64,000 bases of DNA from Phenylobacterium sp. (GTDB lineage Bacteria; Pseudomonadota; Alphaproteobacteria; Caulobacterales; Caulobacteraceae): assembly GCF_030679875.1 (NCBI RefSeq), contig NZ_JAUXSP010000019.1, forward strand, positions 1 to 64,000. Direction: 5' to 3'. Position numbers and translations under genes: made by a program. The notes below the pieces were generated by a model. The model had not been told where the DNA came from. It was given only the letters and a program-made list of their open reading frames with translations, and did not search any database. The first letter of the stretch is position 1; the number at the start of each line of letters is the position of its first letter. Shown here piece by piece: positions 8,907 through 19,894 of the stretch.

Positions 8907-10223
8907 GTGGTCGGGATTCTCGAAGACAAGGACCGCATCTTCACGAACCTCTATGGCCTGCACGACTTCGGGCTTGAGGGCGCGAAGCGGCGCGGCGCCT
9001 GGAACGGCGTGCGTGAAATCCTGTCGCAGACCCCGGAGTGGATCTGCGATCAGGTCAAGAATTCCGGCCTGCGCGGTCGCGGCGGGGCGGGCTTCGGCAC
9101 CGGCCTGAAGTGGACCTTCATGCCCAAGCAGGAGAGCGAGCGCCCGCACTTCCTGGTGGTCAACGCCGATGAGTCTGAGCCGGGCACCTGCAAGGACCGC
9201 GAGATCCTGCGCAACGATCCGCATCTGTTGATCGAGGGCTGCCTGATCGCCAGCTACGCGATCCGCGCCCACGCCTGCTACATCTACATCCGTGGCGAAT
9301 ATGTCTTCGAGCGCGAGCGCCTGGAGGCCGCCATCAAGCAGGCCTATGAGGCTCGTCTGATCGGCAAGGACAATGTCCACGGTTGGGACTTCGAACTCTA
9401 TGTGACCCACGGGGGCGGGGCCTATATCTGCGGCGACGAAACCGCCCTGATGGAAAGCCTCGAAGGCAAGAAGGGGCAGCCGCGACTCAAACCCCCGTTC
9501 CCGGCCGGCGCTGGCATCTATGGCTGCCCGACCACCATCAACAATGTCGAGACCATCGCCACGGTCGGCTCGATCCTGCGCCGCGGGGCGGAGTGGTTCG
9601 CGGGTTTTGGCCGGCCCAACAATACCGGCACCAAGCTGATGGCCATTTCCGGTCATGTGAACCGGCCCTGCGTGGTCGAAGAGACCATGTCGATCCCCCT
9701 GCGCCAGCTCCTCGAAGAGCATTGCGGTGGGATTCGGGGCGGCTGGGGCAATCTGAAGGCGATCATTCCCGGCGGCTCGTCGGTGCCGATGATCACCGCC
9801 GAGATGGCCGAGACCGCGCTGATGGACTTCGACTCCCTGCGCGAGATGCGCTCGGGCCTCGGCACGGCGGCGGTCATCGTCATGGACAAGGACGCCGACA
9901 TCGTGAAGTCGATCGCCCGACTGTCCTATTTCTACAAGCATGAGAGCTGCGGCCAGTGCACCCCGTGCCGCGAAGGCACCGGCTGGATGTGGCGGGTCAT
10001 GGAGCGGATGGTGACGGGCGAGGCCGACATGGCCGAGATCGACATGCTGCTCGACGTCGCATCGCAGGTGGAAGGTCACACGATCTGCGGCCTCGGCGAC
10101 GCCGCCGCCTGGCCGATCCAGGGCCTCTTCCGCCACTTCCGCCATGAGGTGGAGGATCGCATCACCCAGTACCGCGCCGGACGCCCGCACGTGCAGGGCG
10201 CCACGCTCGTGGCGGCGGAGTAA
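8907..10223 (+). CDS. nuoF: NADH-quinone oxidoreductase subunit F (NADH/FMN-binding)
   Basis: 51-kDa subunit of 438 residues that oxidises NADH through FMN and cluster N3. Visible are the nucleotide site [16 protein letters not shown], the FMN region [19 protein letters not shown] and the N3 ligands [12 protein letters not shown] plus the later Cys in HTICGLGD. I choose GTG 8907 because AAGGAG lies 10 nt upstream and the protein then begins [14 protein letters not shown] as in relatives. The ORF-track start at 8652 lies inside nuoE. A TTG at 8898 is an alternative. Confidence 0.95.
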   Translation: MVGILEDKDRIFTNLYGLHDFGLEGAKRRGAWNGVREILSQTPEWICDQVKNSGLRGRGGAGFGTGLKWTFMPKQESERPHFLVVNADESEPGTCKDREILRNDPHLLIEGCLIASYAIRAHACYIYIRGEYVFERERLEAAIKQAYEARLIGKDNVHGWDFELYVTHGGGAYICGDETALMESLEGKKGQPRLKPPFPAGAGIYGCPTTINNVETIATVGSILRRGAEWFAGFGRPNNTGTKLMAISGHVNRPCVVEETMSIPLRQLLEEHCGGIRGGWGNLKAIIPGGSSVPMITAEMAETALMDFDSLREMRSGLGTAAVIVMDKDADIVKSIARLSYFYKHESCGQCTPCREGTGWMWRVMERMVTGEADMAEIDMLLDVASQVEGHTICGLGDAAAWPIQGLFRHFRHEVEDRITQYRAGRPHVQGATLVAAE

Positions 10224-10228
10224 AACAC

Positions 10229-12268
10229 ATGCCCATCGCAAAGGTCGACGGCGTCGAGGTCGAGTTCGAACCCGGCATGACAGTGCTGCAGGTGGCGGAG
10301 CTGGCTGGGAAGGAAATCCCGCGTTTCTGCTATCACGAGCGCCTGTCCATCGCCGGCAACTGCCGCATGTGCCTGGTCGAGGTGAAGCCTGGTCCGCCCA
10401 AGCCGCAGGCCTCCTGCGCCCTGCCGGCCGCCGAGGGCCAGGAGATCTTCACCGACACGCCGATGGTCAAGAAGGCCCGTCACGGGGTGATGGAATTCCT
10501 GCTGATCAACCATCCGCTCGACTGCCCGATCTGCGACCAGGGCGGCGAGTGCGACCTGCAGGACCAGGCCATGGGCTATGGCCGCGACGATTCCCGCTAT
10601 GGCGAGAACAAGCGCGCGGTCGAAGAGAAGTTCATGGGGCCGCTCATCAAGACAGTGATGACCCGCTGCATCCAGTGCACCCGCTGCGTCCGCTTCATCA
10701 CCGAAGTGGCCGGCGTGCCGGAGATCGGCCTGATCTCCCGGGGCGAAGACGTTGAAATCACCACCTATCTCGACGCGGCGGTGACCTCGGAACTCAGCGC
10801 CAACGTCATCGACCTGTGCCCGGTCGGCGCGCTGACCTCCAAGCCTTACGCCTTCAATGCGCGGCCCTGGGAGCTGAAGAAGACCGAGAGCATCGACGTC
10901 ATGGACGCCCTGGGTTCGGCCATCCGCGTGGACGCTCGCGGCCCGGCCGTGCTTCGCGTGCTGCCGCGCATCAATGACGACGTCAACGAAGAGTGGATCA
11001 GCGACAAGACCCGCTACGCCGTCGATGGCCTGTCGCGGCAACGCCTGGACCGCCCCTACATCCGCGAGAGTGGCAAGCTGCGCCCCGCGACCTGGACCGA
11101 AGCCCTGCAGACCGTAGCCGCCAAGGTAAAGGCGACGTCGCCCGACCGCATGGGTGTGATCGCCGGTGACCTGCAGGACGCCGAATCCATGAAGGCGGCG
11201 CTGGACCTGTTCGGCGGGCTGGGCGTGACCAGCCTTGACTGCCGCCAGGACGGCATGGCCCTGGGCGACGGGCCCCGGGAAAGCTGGCTGCTCAACTCGA
11301 CCATCGCCGGCATCGAAGACGCTGACGTGATCCTGCTGGTGGGGACCAATCCCCGCCTGGAAGCCCCGGTGTTCAACGCCCGCCTGCGCAAGCGCTGGCT
11401 GGCCGGCGCCCTGCGGATCGGTGTGATCGGCGAACAGGCCGACCTGTCCTACAGCTATGACTATCTCGGCGCCGGGCCTGAGACCCTCATGGGTCTCGCC
11501 AAGTCCCGGAGCGACTTCGCCAAGGCGTTCAAGGGGGCCGAGAAGGCCGCGATCATCGTCGGCGCTGGGGCTCTGGCCCGCACCGATGGCGGCGCCGTCG
11601 TCAAGGCCGCCGCCAGTGTGGCCCAGACCTTCAAGGCGACCTGGAATGTGCTGCATACCGCCGCGGCCCGGGTCGGCGGCCTCGATCTCGGCTTTGTGCC
11701 CAAGGCCGGCGGCAAGACGGCCCTGGAGCTCACCGCCAAGGGCGGCGCCGACCTGCTGTTCCTCATGGGCGCCGACGAGATCGACCTGTCGGCCACCGAC
11801 GCCTTCGTCGTCTATATGGGGACCCATGGGGACGCGGGCGCTCACCGGGCCGACGTCATCCTGCCGGGCGCAGCCTACACCGAGAAGAACGGCCTCTACG
11901 TGAACACTGAGGGCCGTGTGCAGCGCGGCGAGCGTTCGGTCTTCCCCAAGGGCGAGGCCAAGGAAGACTGGGCCATCCTGCGGGCGCTCTCCGAGCTGCT
12001 GGACGCCAAGCTGCCCTATGACAGCCTCGACCAGCTGCGCGCCCGCCTGTTCGCCGATCACCCCACCTTCGGCCGAATCGACTATGTGCCTGAGGCGCCC
12101 GGCGCCCTGGACCTGTCGGCTCTGGGCGGGGAGGGCGCGCTTTCGGATGCGCCCTTCGCCAGCCCGGTGAAGGCCTTCTATCTGACCAACCCGATCGCAC
12201 GCGCCAGCGTGACCATGGCCGAGTGCCAGGCGCTCGTGCCGGGCGCCGAAAAGATCGCCGCGGAGTAG
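10229..12268 (+). CDS. nuoG: NADH-quinone oxidoreductase subunit G
   Basis: Large iron-sulfur subunit, 679 residues. The N-terminal ferredoxin domain (CYHERLSIAGNCRMCLVEV), the His-ligated cluster region (HPLDCPICDQGGECDLQD) and the 4Fe-4S motif (CIQCTRCVRF, later Cys in DLCPVGAL) are all present. The molybdopterin-oxidoreductase-like remainder carries no cysteine cluster where E. coli NuoG has N7; the equivalent stretch reads TESIDVMDALG. It is therefore the shorter, N7-less type, as in mitochondria. Starts 5 nt after nuoF. Confidence 0.96.
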   Translation: MPIAKVDGVEVEFEPGMTVLQVAELAGKEIPRFCYHERLSIAGNCRMCLVEVKPGPPKPQASCALPAAEGQEIFTDTPMVKKARHGVMEFLLINHPLDCPICDQGGECDLQDQAMGYGRDDSRYGENKRAVEEKFMGPLIKTVMTRCIQCTRCVRFITEVAGVPEIGLISRGEDVEITTYLDAAVTSELSANVIDLCPVGALTSKPYAFNARPWELKKTESIDVMDALGSAIRVDARGPAVLRVLPRINDDVNEEWISDKTRYAVDGLSRQRLDRPYIRESGKLRPATWTEALQTVAAKVKATSPDRMGVIAGDLQDAESMKAALDLFGGLGVTSLDCRQDGMALGDGPRESWLLNSTIAGIEDADVILLVGTNPRLEAPVFNARLRKRWLAGALRIGVIGEQADLSYSYDYLGAGPETLMGLAKSRSDFAKAFKGAEKAAIIVGAGALARTDGGAVVKAAASVAQTFKATWNVLHTAAARVGGLDLGFVPKAGGKTALELTAKGGADLLFLMGADEIDLSATDAFVVYMGTHGDAGAHRADVILPGAAYTEKNGLYVNTEGRVQRGERSVFPKGEAKEDWAILRALSELLDAKLPYDSLDQLRARLFADHPTFGRIDYVPEAPGALDLSALGGEGALSDAPFASPVKAFYLTNPIARASVTMAECQALVPGAEKIAAE

Positions 12269-12271
12269 GGC

Positions 12272-13357
12272 ATGGACGCCACCACAAGTTTCTGGGCGAC
12301 GCCGGGCGGCTGGACCTTGATCACCGTGGGCCAGATCCTGGCCGTGATGATCTGGATCCTGCTGTCCCTGGCCTTCCTGCTGCTGGCTGACCGCAAGATC
12401 TGGGCCGGCGTGCAGATGCGCAAGGGGCCCAACGTCGTGGGTCCTTTCGGCCTGCTGCAGTCCTTCGCCGACTTCCTGAAGTTCGTCCTGAAGGAGATCG
12501 TCATTCCTGACGGGGCCGACAAGGTGGTCTTCATCCTGGCCCCCCTGATCAGCTTCGTCCTGGCCTTCGCCGCCTGGGCCGTGGTGCCCCTGGCGCCGGG
12601 CTGGGTGGTCTCCGACATCAATGTCGGCGTCCTCTACCTGCTGGCGATCAGCTCGCTCGGCGTCTACGGCATCATCATGGGCGGCTGGGCGTCCAACTCG
12701 AAATACCCCTTCCTGGGCAGCCTACGGTCAGCCGCCCAGATGGTCAGCTACGAGGTCTCCATCGGCTTTGTGATCATCACGGTGATCCTGCTGGCCGGCA
12801 CCATGAACCTGCAGACCATTGTTGAGCAGCAGGGCGGCGGATTCTGGAACTGGTACGTGTTCGGCGGCGGCCTTTCCAACCTGCCGATGATCCTGATCAT
12901 GGTCCCCATGGCGGTCGTATTCTTCATCTCGGCCCTGGCTGAGACCAACCGCCCGCCCTTTGACCTGCCCGAAGCCGAGTCTGAGCTCGTGGCCGGCTAT
13001 CAGGTGGAATACTCCTCGACCCCGTACCTGCTGTTCATGATCGGCGAGTACGCCAACATCGTGCTGATGTGCGCCATCATCACCATCCTGTTCTTCGGCG
13101 GGTGGCAGGCGCCGTTCCCGACGCCGTTCATCGAGAGCTGGCCGGCCACCGCGCAGAGCTTCTTTGGCTTCATGTGGTTCTTCGCCAAGACGGTGTTCTT
13201 CTTCTTCCTGATCGCCATGGTGAAGGCGATCGTGCCGCGCTACCGCTATGACCAGCTGATGCGCCTGGGGTGGAAGGTGTTCCTGCCCTTCTCCCTGGTG
13301 GCCGTGGTGCTGGTCGCCGCCTGGCGGGTGTTTGGCCCGGCCCAAGGAGCGATCTGA
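12272..13357 (+). CDS. nuoH: NADH-quinone oxidoreductase subunit H
   Basis: Membrane subunit of 361 residues, about eight transmembrane helices, forming the quinone chamber with NuoB and NuoD. The signature loop [20 protein letters not shown], carrying conserved acidic residues, lies near residues 225-245. The start is 3 nt after the nuoG stop; the TGA overlaps nuoI. Confidence 0.97.
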   Translation: MDATTSFWATPGGWTLITVGQILAVMIWILLSLAFLLLADRKIWAGVQMRKGPNVVGPFGLLQSFADFLKFVLKEIVIPDGADKVVFILAPLISFVLAFAAWAVVPLAPGWVVSDINVGVLYLLAISSLGVYGIIMGGWASNSKYPFLGSLRSAAQMVSYEVSIGFVIITVILLAGTMNLQTIVEQQGGGFWNWYVFGGGLSNLPMILIMVPMAVVFFISALAETNRPPFDLPEAESELVAGYQVEYSSTPYLLFMIGEYANIVLMCAIITILFFGGWQAPFPTPFIESWPATAQSFFGFMWFFAKTVFFFFLIAMVKAIVPRYRYDQLMRLGWKVFLPFSLVAVVLVAAWRVFGPAQGAI

Positions 13358-13854
13358 TGAGTTTCGCCGCCCGTATCAGCCAGGCCGCCAAGGGCGCGGC
13401 GCTGATGGACTTCATCGGGGCCTTTGGCCTGGGCATGAAGTACATGATGCGCCCCAAGGCGACCGTCATCTATCCGAACGAGCGCAACCCGCAGTCGCCC
13501 CGTTTCCGCGGCGAGCACGCCCTGCGTCGCTATCCCAATGGGGAAGAGCGCTGCATCGCCTGCAAACTCTGCGAGGCCATCTGCCCGGCCCAGGCGATCA
13601 CCATCGAGGCCGAGCCCCGGGACGACGGCAGCCGCCGGACGACCCGCTACGACATCGACATGGTCAAGTGCATCTACTGCGGCCTGTGCCAGGAGGCCTG
13701 CCCGGTGGACGCCATCGTCGAGGGACCGAACCTGGAGTTCGCCACCGAGACGCGCGAAGAGCTCTATTACGAAAAGGATCGCTTGCTCGACAACGGGGAC
13801 CGTTGGGAGCGGGAGATCGCGAAGAACCTGGAACTCGACGCGCCCTATCGCTAA
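13357..13854 (+). CDS. nuoI: NADH-quinone oxidoreductase subunit I
   Basis: 8Fe ferredoxin subunit of 165 residues carrying clusters N6a and N6b. Two CxxCxxCxxxCP motifs are visible: [16 protein letters not shown] and [16 protein letters not shown]. The ATG 13357 overlaps the nuoH stop by one base (TGATG); the longer ORF-track frame starts inside nuoH. An unusually long 104-nt gap separates it from nuoJ. Confidence 0.97.
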   Translation: MSFAARISQAAKGAALMDFIGAFGLGMKYMMRPKATVIYPNERNPQSPRFRGEHALRRYPNGEERCIACKLCEAICPAQAITIEAEPRDDGSRRTTRYDIDMVKCIYCGLCQEACPVDAIVEGPNLEFATETREELYYEKDRLLDNGDRWEREIAKNLELDAPYR

Positions 13855-13958
13855 GAGACAGGCGCGATTCCGGGGCTTTTGGACGTTGGCGTCCGACCGG
13901 GGCCAAGCGCCCTGCGGGCGGACCAACCTGATGATTGAGGGGCGAAAGTAGAGCCGTC

Positions 13959-14576
13959 ATGGCCTTGCAGGCGATCGCATTCTATCTGCTGGCGACAGTC
14001 ACGATCGGCTCCGGTCTGGCCGTGGTGTCCGTCAGGAATCCCGTGCACTCGGTGCTGTTCCTCATCCTGACCTTCTTTTCAGCCGCAGGCCTCTTCCTGC
14101 TGCTGGGGGCGGAGTTCCTGGCGATGCTGCTGGTGGTCGTCTATGTGGGCGCCGTCGCGGTGTTGTTCCTCTTCGTCGTCATGATGCTCGATGTGGACTT
14201 TGGAGCCTTGAAGCAGGGCTTCGCTCGCTACGCGCCTGTCGGCGCCTTAGTGGGCGGCATTCTGGCGATTGAGATGATCATCGTCGCCACGGCGGTGGCC
14301 CGGGGCGGGGCGGCCAGCGGAGTTCGCGAGCCGATGTCGGCCCTGGACGGCCTGTCCAACACCGAGACCATCGGCCGGGTGCTCTACACCGACTATGTCT
14401 ACTTCTTCCAGGCCGCGGGGCTGGTGCTGCTGGTGGCCATGATCGGCGCCATCGTCCTGACCCTGCGCCACAAGCCCGGCGTCCGCCGCCAGGTGATCTC
14501 CGACCAGGTGGCGCGCACGGCCGAGAGCGGCATGCGCACCGTTCAGATCAAGCCGGGCGAAGGGATGGGCGAATGA
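13959..14576 (+). CDS. nuoJ: NADH-quinone oxidoreductase subunit J
   Basis: Membrane subunit of about five helices, 205 residues, including the pi-bulge helix region [25 protein letters not shown] that is conserved in the family. ATG 13959 is preferred over the track's TTG 13935, because the protein then begins at the first helix ([12 protein letters not shown]). The ribosome site is weak. Overlaps nuoK by ATGA. Confidence 0.95.
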   Translation: MALQAIAFYLLATVTIGSGLAVVSVRNPVHSVLFLILTFFSAAGLFLLLGAEFLAMLLVVVYVGAVAVLFLFVVMMLDVDFGALKQGFARYAPVGALVGGILAIEMIIVATAVARGGAASGVREPMSALDGLSNTETIGRVLYTDYVYFFQAAGLVLLVAMIGAIVLTLRHKPGVRRQVISDQVARTAESGMRTVQIKPGEGMGE

Positions 14577-14881
14577 CCATCGGGCTCAGTCACTATCTGG
14601 CGGTCGCCGCCATCCTGTTCACGATCGGGGTCTTCGGGATCTTCGTGAACCGCAAGAACGTCATCGTCATCCTGATGTCGATCGAGCTCATCCTCCTGGC
14701 GGTGAACATCAATTTCGTCGCCTTCTCCGCCTACCTGCATGACGTGGTGGGGCAGATCTTCGCCATGTTCGTCCTGACCGTGGCCGCCGCCGAGGCGGCT
14801 GTGGGCCTGGCCATCCTCGTCACCTTCTTCCGCAACCGCGGCGGCATCGCCGTGGACGACGCCGCCGTGATGAAAGGCTGA
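14573..14881 (+). CDS. nuoK: NADH-quinone oxidoreductase subunit K
   Basis: Small three-helix MrpC-like subunit, 102 residues, standard length. Conserved membrane glutamates are present in [15 protein letters not shown] and [14 protein letters not shown]. Start coupled to nuoJ (ATGA). Confidence 0.97.
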   Translation: MTIGLSHYLAVAAILFTIGVFGIFVNRKNVIVILMSIELILLAVNINFVAFSAYLHDVVGQIFAMFVLTVAAAEAAVGLAILVTFFRNRGGIAVDDAAVMKG

Positions 14882-14889
14882 CGGAGCCC

Positions 14890-16947
14890 ATGACCCCTCA
14901 GTCTATCGCCATCACTCTGGTCTTTGCGCCCCTCCTGGGCGCCCTGATCGCGGGTCTGTTTGGCCGCCGCATCGGCGATTTCGCCTCCCAGGCCGTGACT
15001 ACGGGCCTGCTGATCCTCGCCTGCATCCTGTCCTGGACCCTCTTCATCCAGTGGACCTGGGGGGGGCTTGAGGCCTTCACGCTCACCCTGTTGCCCTTCA
15101 TCAATGTCGGCGACTTCCAGTCGGCCTGGTCGATCCGTATCGACGGGCTCTCGGCGGTGATGCTGATAGTCGTCACCTCGGTCTCGGCCCTGGTTCACGT
15201 CTATTCGTGGGGCTACATGGCCGAGGACGACTCCCGGCCGCGCTTCTTCGCCTACCTGTCGCTGTTCACCTTCGCCATGTTGGCCTTGGTGACGGCCGCC
15301 GACTTCATGCAGCTGTTCTTCGGCTGGGAAGGGGTGGGGCTGGCCAGCTACCTGCTGATCGGCTTCTGGTTCAAGAAGCCCACGGCCAACGCCGCCTCCA
15401 TCAAGGCGTTCGTGGTCAACCGGGTGGGCGACTTCGGCTTCGCCCTGGGCATCATCACCGTCTTCTGGATGTTCGGCACCATCGAGTTCGCCGAGATCTT
15501 CCCGCGGGTCGAGGAATTCGCCGCTGTCGGCTGGCAGTTCGCTGGCCAGACCTGGCGCGCCATGGACCTGGCCTGCGCCCTGCTGTTCATCGGCGCCATG
15601 GGCAAGTCGGCCCAGTTCTTCCTGCACACCTGGCTGCCCGACGCCATGGAAGGCCCGACGCCGGTCTCGGCCCTGATCCACGCCGCCACCATGGTGACGG
15701 CGGGCGTCTATATGGTCTGCCTGCTGTCGCCGATGTTCGAATACGCCCCGGTCACCAAGCAGATCGTCACCCTGGTCGGGGCGATCACCGCGCTCTTCGC
15801 GGCCACGGTCGGCTTGGCGCAGAACGACATCAAGCGGGTCATCGCCTATTCGACCTGTTCGCAGCTCGGCTACATGTTCTTCGCCGCCGGCGTCGGCGCC
15901 TATCAGGCGGCCATGTTCCACCTGTTCACCCACGCCTTCTTCAAGGCCCTGCTGTTCCTCGGCGCCGGCTCGGTGATCCATGGCATGCACCACGAGCAGG
16001 ACATGCGGAAGATGGGCGCCCTGTGGAAGCTGCTGCCGGTCACCTATGCGGTGATGGTCATCGGCACCCTGGCCATCACCGGCTTCGGCATCCCTGACCT
16101 GCACCTTGGCTTCGCCGGCTTCTATTCCAAGGACACGATCATCGAGGCGGCCTACGCCGCCGGTGAAGAGAACGGCATCGCCTACTTCGCCTTTGTGATC
16201 GGCATCCTGGCGGCGGGGCTGACCGCCTACTATTCGTGGCGCCTGGCCTTCATGACCTTCCATGGCCACGCCAAATGGGGTCACGAGCCCCATGACGACC
16301 ACGCCCATGCTCCGGCTCAGCATGAGACCCACGATGAGCCGTTGCCGGACGCTCACGACCATGGGCATCACCACGCCCATACCCCGCACGAGAGCCCCTT
16401 GGTGATGATCGTTCCGCTGCTGCTGCTCGCCCTGGGCGCCGTGGCCGCCGGTTTCGCCTTCGTCGAGCATTTCGTGGGCGATCATCAGGCGGAGTTCTGG
16501 CGCGGCGCCATCTTCACCGCGCCCACCAACCATGTGCTCGAGCACGCCCACCATGTGCCGCATTGGGTGCTCTATGCGCCCCTGGTGGCCTCGATGCTGG
16601 GCTTGGCGATCGCCTTCTACATCTACGTGCTGCGTGAGGGCCTGGGCGCCCGGATGGCGGCCAAGGAAGGGCCGGTCTGGAGCTTCCTGTACAATAAGTG
16701 GTTCTTCGACGAGCTGTACAACGCCACCTTTGTCCGCGCCGCCCGCGGTCTGGGCGACCTTTTCTGGAAGGTCGGAGACCAGAAGATTATCGACGGACTG
16801 GGCCCCAATGGCGTGGCGGCTGTTTCGGCGGCGGTTGGCCGGCGGACCGGCAAGCTGCAGACCGGCTTCGTCTACCACTATGCATTTGTGATGTTGCTTG
16901 GCGTGGCGGGGCTTCTGGCCGTCGCGCTCGCGTTCTGGCGCGCTTGA
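14890..16947 (+). CDS. nuoL: NADH-quinone oxidoreductase subunit L, with histidine-rich loop
   Basis: Antiporter-like proton-pumping subunit of 685 residues with the long lateral helix expected at the C-terminus. Core motifs: GWEGVGLASYLLIGFW, GKSAQFFLHTWLPDAMEGPTPVSALIHAATMV and STCSQLGYMFFA. Residues of roughly 457-502 form a polar insert with 15 histidines (for example DAHDHGHHHAHTPHE) between two membrane helices, unusual against E. coli NuoL. It begins 8 nt after nuoK. Confidence 0.97.
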   Translation: MTPQSIAITLVFAPLLGALIAGLFGRRIGDFASQAVTTGLLILACILSWTLFIQWTWGGLEAFTLTLLPFINVGDFQSAWSIRIDGLSAVMLIVVTSVSALVHVYSWGYMAEDDSRPRFFAYLSLFTFAMLALVTAADFMQLFFGWEGVGLASYLLIGFWFKKPTANAASIKAFVVNRVGDFGFALGIITVFWMFGTIEFAEIFPRVEEFAAVGWQFAGQTWRAMDLACALLFIGAMGKSAQFFLHTWLPDAMEGPTPVSALIHAATMVTAGVYMVCLLSPMFEYAPVTKQIVTLVGAITALFAATVGLAQNDIKRVIAYSTCSQLGYMFFAAGVGAYQAAMFHLFTHAFFKALLFLGAGSVIHGMHHEQDMRKMGALWKLLPVTYAVMVIGTLAITGFGIPDLHLGFAGFYSKDTIIEAAYAAGEENGIAYFAFVIGILAAGLTAYYSWRLAFMTFHGHAKWGHEPHDDHAHAPAQHETHDEPLPDAHDHGHHHAHTPHESPLVMIVPLLLLALGAVAAGFAFVEHFVGDHQAEFWRGAIFTAPTNHVLEHAHHVPHWVLYAPLVASMLGLAIAFYIYVLREGLGARMAAKEGPVWSFLYNKWFFDELYNATFVRAARGLGDLFWKVGDQKIIDGLGPNGVAAVSAAVGRRTGKLQTGFVYHYAFVMLLGVAGLLAVALAFWRA

Positions 16948-16961
16948 GGCGGGGATAGGTC

Positions 16962-18449
16962 ATGACTGGCATTCTCTCCCTCATCACCTATGCGCCGCTG
17001 GCGGGCGTCGCGGCCATCCTGGCCCTGCGCTTCGTGGCGCCCTCGGGCAGTCCGCGGTCAGCTGAACTGGCCAAGTGGATCGCGCTGGTCACCACACTGG
17101 TGACCCTGGCCCTGTCCCTGGTCATGCTCGGTCTGTTCGACCGCACCACGGCCGACTTCCAGTTTGTCGAGGACTTCGCCTGGTTCGCCGGGCTCCACTA
17201 CCGGATGGGTGTGGACGGCATTTCGGTGCTGTTCGTGGTCCTCACCGCCTTCCTGATGCCGCTCTGCATCGCCGCCTCCTGGCGTTCGATCGAGCACCGC
17301 ATCGAGGAATATCTCATCGCCTTTCTGGCGCTGGAGACCCTGGTCATTGGCGTGTTCTGCGCGCTGGACCTGATCCTCTTCTATCTGTTCTTTGAGTTCG
17401 GCCTGGCGCCGATGTTCCTGATCATCGGGGTCTGGGGCGGCAAGAACCGGGTCTATGCGGCCTTCAAGTTCTTCCTCTACACCCTGCTGGGTTCGGTGCT
17501 GATGCTGGCCGCGGTGCTGGGCATGATCGGCATCACCGGCACCTCCTCGATCCCCGAACTCATGACCTATGACTTCGGTCAGGAGATCCAGATCTGGCTG
17601 TGGCTGGCCTTCTTCGCATCGTTCGCGGTGAAGATGCCCATGTGGCCGGTGCACACCTGGCTGCCCGACGCCCACGTGGAAGCGCCAACCGCAGGCTCGG
17701 TGATCCTGGCCGGCGTGCTGCTGAAGATGGGCGGCTATGGCTTCATGCGCTTCTCGCTGCCCATGTTCCCCGACGCCTCGGCCTATTTTACGCCCCTGGT
17801 CTTCGCCCTGTCGGTGATCGCCATCGTCTACACCTCGCTGGTGGCCTTCCGGCAGACCGACATCAAGAAGCTGATCGCCTATTCGTCCGTGGCCCACATG
17901 GGCTTCGTGACCCTGGGCATCTTCTCGGGCAACGCCCAGGGCGAGCAGGGGGCCATCTTCCAGATGGTCAGCCACGGCCTGATCTCCGGCGCCCTCTTCC
18001 TCTGTGTCGGCGTGGTCTATGACCGGATGCACACCCGCGAGATCGCCTTCTATGGCGGGTTGGTGAACCGGATGCCCTGGTACGCGGCGATCTTCCTCTT
18101 GTTCACCATGGGCAATGTCGGCCTGCCTGGCACCTCGGGCTTTGTGGGCGAGATCCTGACCATGACCGGCGCCTATCAGGCCTCGACCTGGGCGGCCATC
18201 GTGGCGGCCAGCGGCGTCATTCTCTCGGCCGTCTACGCCCTTAGCCTCTACCGGCGGGTGGTGTTTGGCGAGATCACCAATCCGGCCCTGGCCGAGATCA
18301 AGGACCTGAACTGGCGGGAGGTGGCGATCTTCGCCCCCCTGATCATCGGCACCCTCTATCTCGGCATCTATCCGGCCGCCGTTTTCGATATCACCCAGGC
18401 CTCGGTCGACAATCTGGTCGCGGTCTACCGCGCTGCGACCGGCGGGTGA
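16962..18449 (+). CDS. nuoM: NADH-quinone oxidoreductase subunit M
   Basis: Second antiporter-like proton-pumping subunit, 495 residues, about 14 helices. The core motif [23 protein letters not shown] with the key lysine and the second-half motif [15 protein letters not shown] are present. Starts 14 nt after nuoL. Confidence 0.97.
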   Translation: MTGILSLITYAPLAGVAAILALRFVAPSGSPRSAELAKWIALVTTLVTLALSLVMLGLFDRTTADFQFVEDFAWFAGLHYRMGVDGISVLFVVLTAFLMPLCIAASWRSIEHRIEEYLIAFLALETLVIGVFCALDLILFYLFFEFGLAPMFLIIGVWGGKNRVYAAFKFFLYTLLGSVLMLAAVLGMIGITGTSSIPELMTYDFGQEIQIWLWLAFFASFAVKMPMWPVHTWLPDAHVEAPTAGSVILAGVLLKMGGYGFMRFSLPMFPDASAYFTPLVFALSVIAIVYTSLVAFRQTDIKKLIAYSSVAHMGFVTLGIFSGNAQGEQGAIFQMVSHGLISGALFLCVGVVYDRMHTREIAFYGGLVNRMPWYAAIFLLFTMGNVGLPGTSGFVGEILTMTGAYQASTWAAIVAASGVILSAVYALSLYRRVVFGEITNPALAEIKDLNWREVAIFAPLIIGTLYLGIYPAAVFDITQASVDNLVAVYRAATGG

Positions 18450-18462
18450 GGGGGCTTTTGCG

Positions 18463-19893
18463 ATGAATTTTTCCGCTGATCTGAGCCTCGCCCTACCCGA
18501 GGTGATCCTGGCCGTAGGCGCCCTCGCCCTGCTGGTGTGGGGCGCCTTTCAAAGCCGGGCCAACATGGTGTTCAGCCTTGCGGCTGTGGCCCTGCTGGTG
18601 GCCGCCGGCGCGGCCGCCGTTCTCGGCCCCATGGGCCGTGGATTCTCCGGCGGACTGATCGCCGATCAGGCTTCGGCCTTCGCCAAGGTGGCCATCTACG
18701 CCGCCAGCGCCATCGCCATCCCTCTCGGCCAACCGTGGTTCCAACGCCGGGGCGTGAACAATTTCGAGTTCCCGATCCTGATCGTCCTGGCCGCGCTCGG
18801 CATGGGCATGATGGCCTCGGCGGGCGATCTGATCTCGCTCTATATCGGGGTCGAACTCCACTCCCTGGCGCTCTACGTCCTGGCGGCGATCCACCGCGAC
18901 AACGCCAAGGCCTCCGAAGCCGGCCTGAAGTATTTCGTGCTCGGCGCTCTGTCCTCCGGCCTGCTGCTGTACGGCGCCTCACTGATCTATGGCTTCGCCG
19001 GCTCCACGCATTTCGACATCATCGCGCAGTCCGTCGAGGGCGGGGCCAATGTCGGCGTGCTGTTTGGCCTGGTCTTCCTGATCTGCGGTCTGGCCTTCAA
19101 GATCTCAGCCGCCCCGTTCCACATGTGGACCCCTGACGTCTATGAGGGCGCCCCGACCCCGGTTGTGGCCTTCTTTGGCGCGGCCCCCAAGATGGCGGCC
19201 ATGGTGCTGCTGGCCCGTGTCCTGGCCGAGGGCTTTGGCGGCGCCGCCGAGCAGTGGGCTCAGATCCTGGTGATCGTGGCGCTGGCCTCGGTCGCGGTCG
19301 GCGCCTTCGCCGGTCTTGTCCAGACCAACCTGAAGCGTCTCTGGGCCTATTCCTCCATCGCCAATATTGGCTATGCGGTCCTGGGCCTGGCCTCTGGGGA
19401 CGCCGCCGGCGTTCAAGCCATGCTGGTCTTCATGGTGCTCTACATGGTCGACGTGACGGGCTTCTTCGCCTGCCTCGCGGCCCTGTCGCGCGATGGCCGT
19501 CCCATGGAGACGATCTCCGACATGGCGGGCCTGTTCAAGGAGCGCCCTGGCATCGCCTTGGCCATGAGCGCCTTTGCGCTGTCCGCCCTCGGGCTTCCGC
19601 CCTTCTCAGGGTTCTGGGCCAAGTTCTACGTGTTCAAGGCCGCCATTGGCGCAGGCCTCGGCGTGGTCGCGGTCATCGCCCTGGTCGGTAGCGTGGTCGC
19701 GGCCTTCTATTATCTGCGACTGATCAAGGTGATGTGGTTCGACGCCTCGGCCGGCGCCACTGATACGCCACCGGTAGAGGCGCGAGTCATCGCCCTTAGC
19801 CTGGCGCTGTTCACCTTCCCCGTGGTTCTGGTGGCGCTGGTCTTCATCGATCCGCTCGCAGCGGCTGCGGCCGCCGCCTTCGGCCTGGCCTGA
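18463..19893 (+). CDS. nuoN: NADH-quinone oxidoreductase subunit N
   Basis: Third antiporter-like subunit, 476 residues. Motifs: ISLYIGVELHSLALYVLAA, FKISAAPFHMWTPDVYEGAPTP, and LWAYSSIANIGYAVLGLASG. Last nuo gene; birA starts one base after its stop, so transcription clearly continues. Confidence 0.97.
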   Translation: MNFSADLSLALPEVILAVGALALLVWGAFQSRANMVFSLAAVALLVAAGAAAVLGPMGRGFSGGLIADQASAFAKVAIYAASAIAIPLGQPWFQRRGVNNFEFPILIVLAALGMGMMASAGDLISLYIGVELHSLALYVLAAIHRDNAKASEAGLKYFVLGALSSGLLLYGASLIYGFAGSTHFDIIAQSVEGGANVGVLFGLVFLICGLAFKISAAPFHMWTPDVYEGAPTPVVAFFGAAPKMAAMVLLARVLAEGFGGAAEQWAQILVIVALASVAVGAFAGLVQTNLKRLWAYSSIANIGYAVLGLASGDAAGVQAMLVFMVLYMVDVTGFFACLAALSRDGRPMETISDMAGLFKERPGIALAMSAFALSALGLPPFSGFWAKFYVFKAAIGAGLGVVAVIALVGSVVAAFYYLRLIKVMWFDASAGATDTPPVEARVIALSLALFTFPVVLVALVFIDPLAAAAAAAFGLA

Positions 19894-19894
19894 A

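Noticed and set aside
8661-10241. 526-aa minus-strand ORF opposite nuoF
   Set aside because: Antisense shadow; nuoF has complete FMN, NADH and N3 motifs.
10076-12061. 661-aa minus-strand ORF opposite nuoG
   Set aside because: Long antisense frames are expected at this GC content; nuoG in the plus frame has all iron-sulfur motifs and the antisense protein has no recognisable domain.
16258-16395. His-rich stretch of nuoL as a repeat or recombination scar
   Set aside because: The nucleotide sequence has no direct repeat structure and the frame is kept; it is a compositional loop.
14731-16878. 715-aa minus-strand ORF opposite nuoL
   Set aside because: Composition is Gly/Asp/Gln/His-rich as for reverse-complement shadows of membrane proteins; nuoL is unmistakable.
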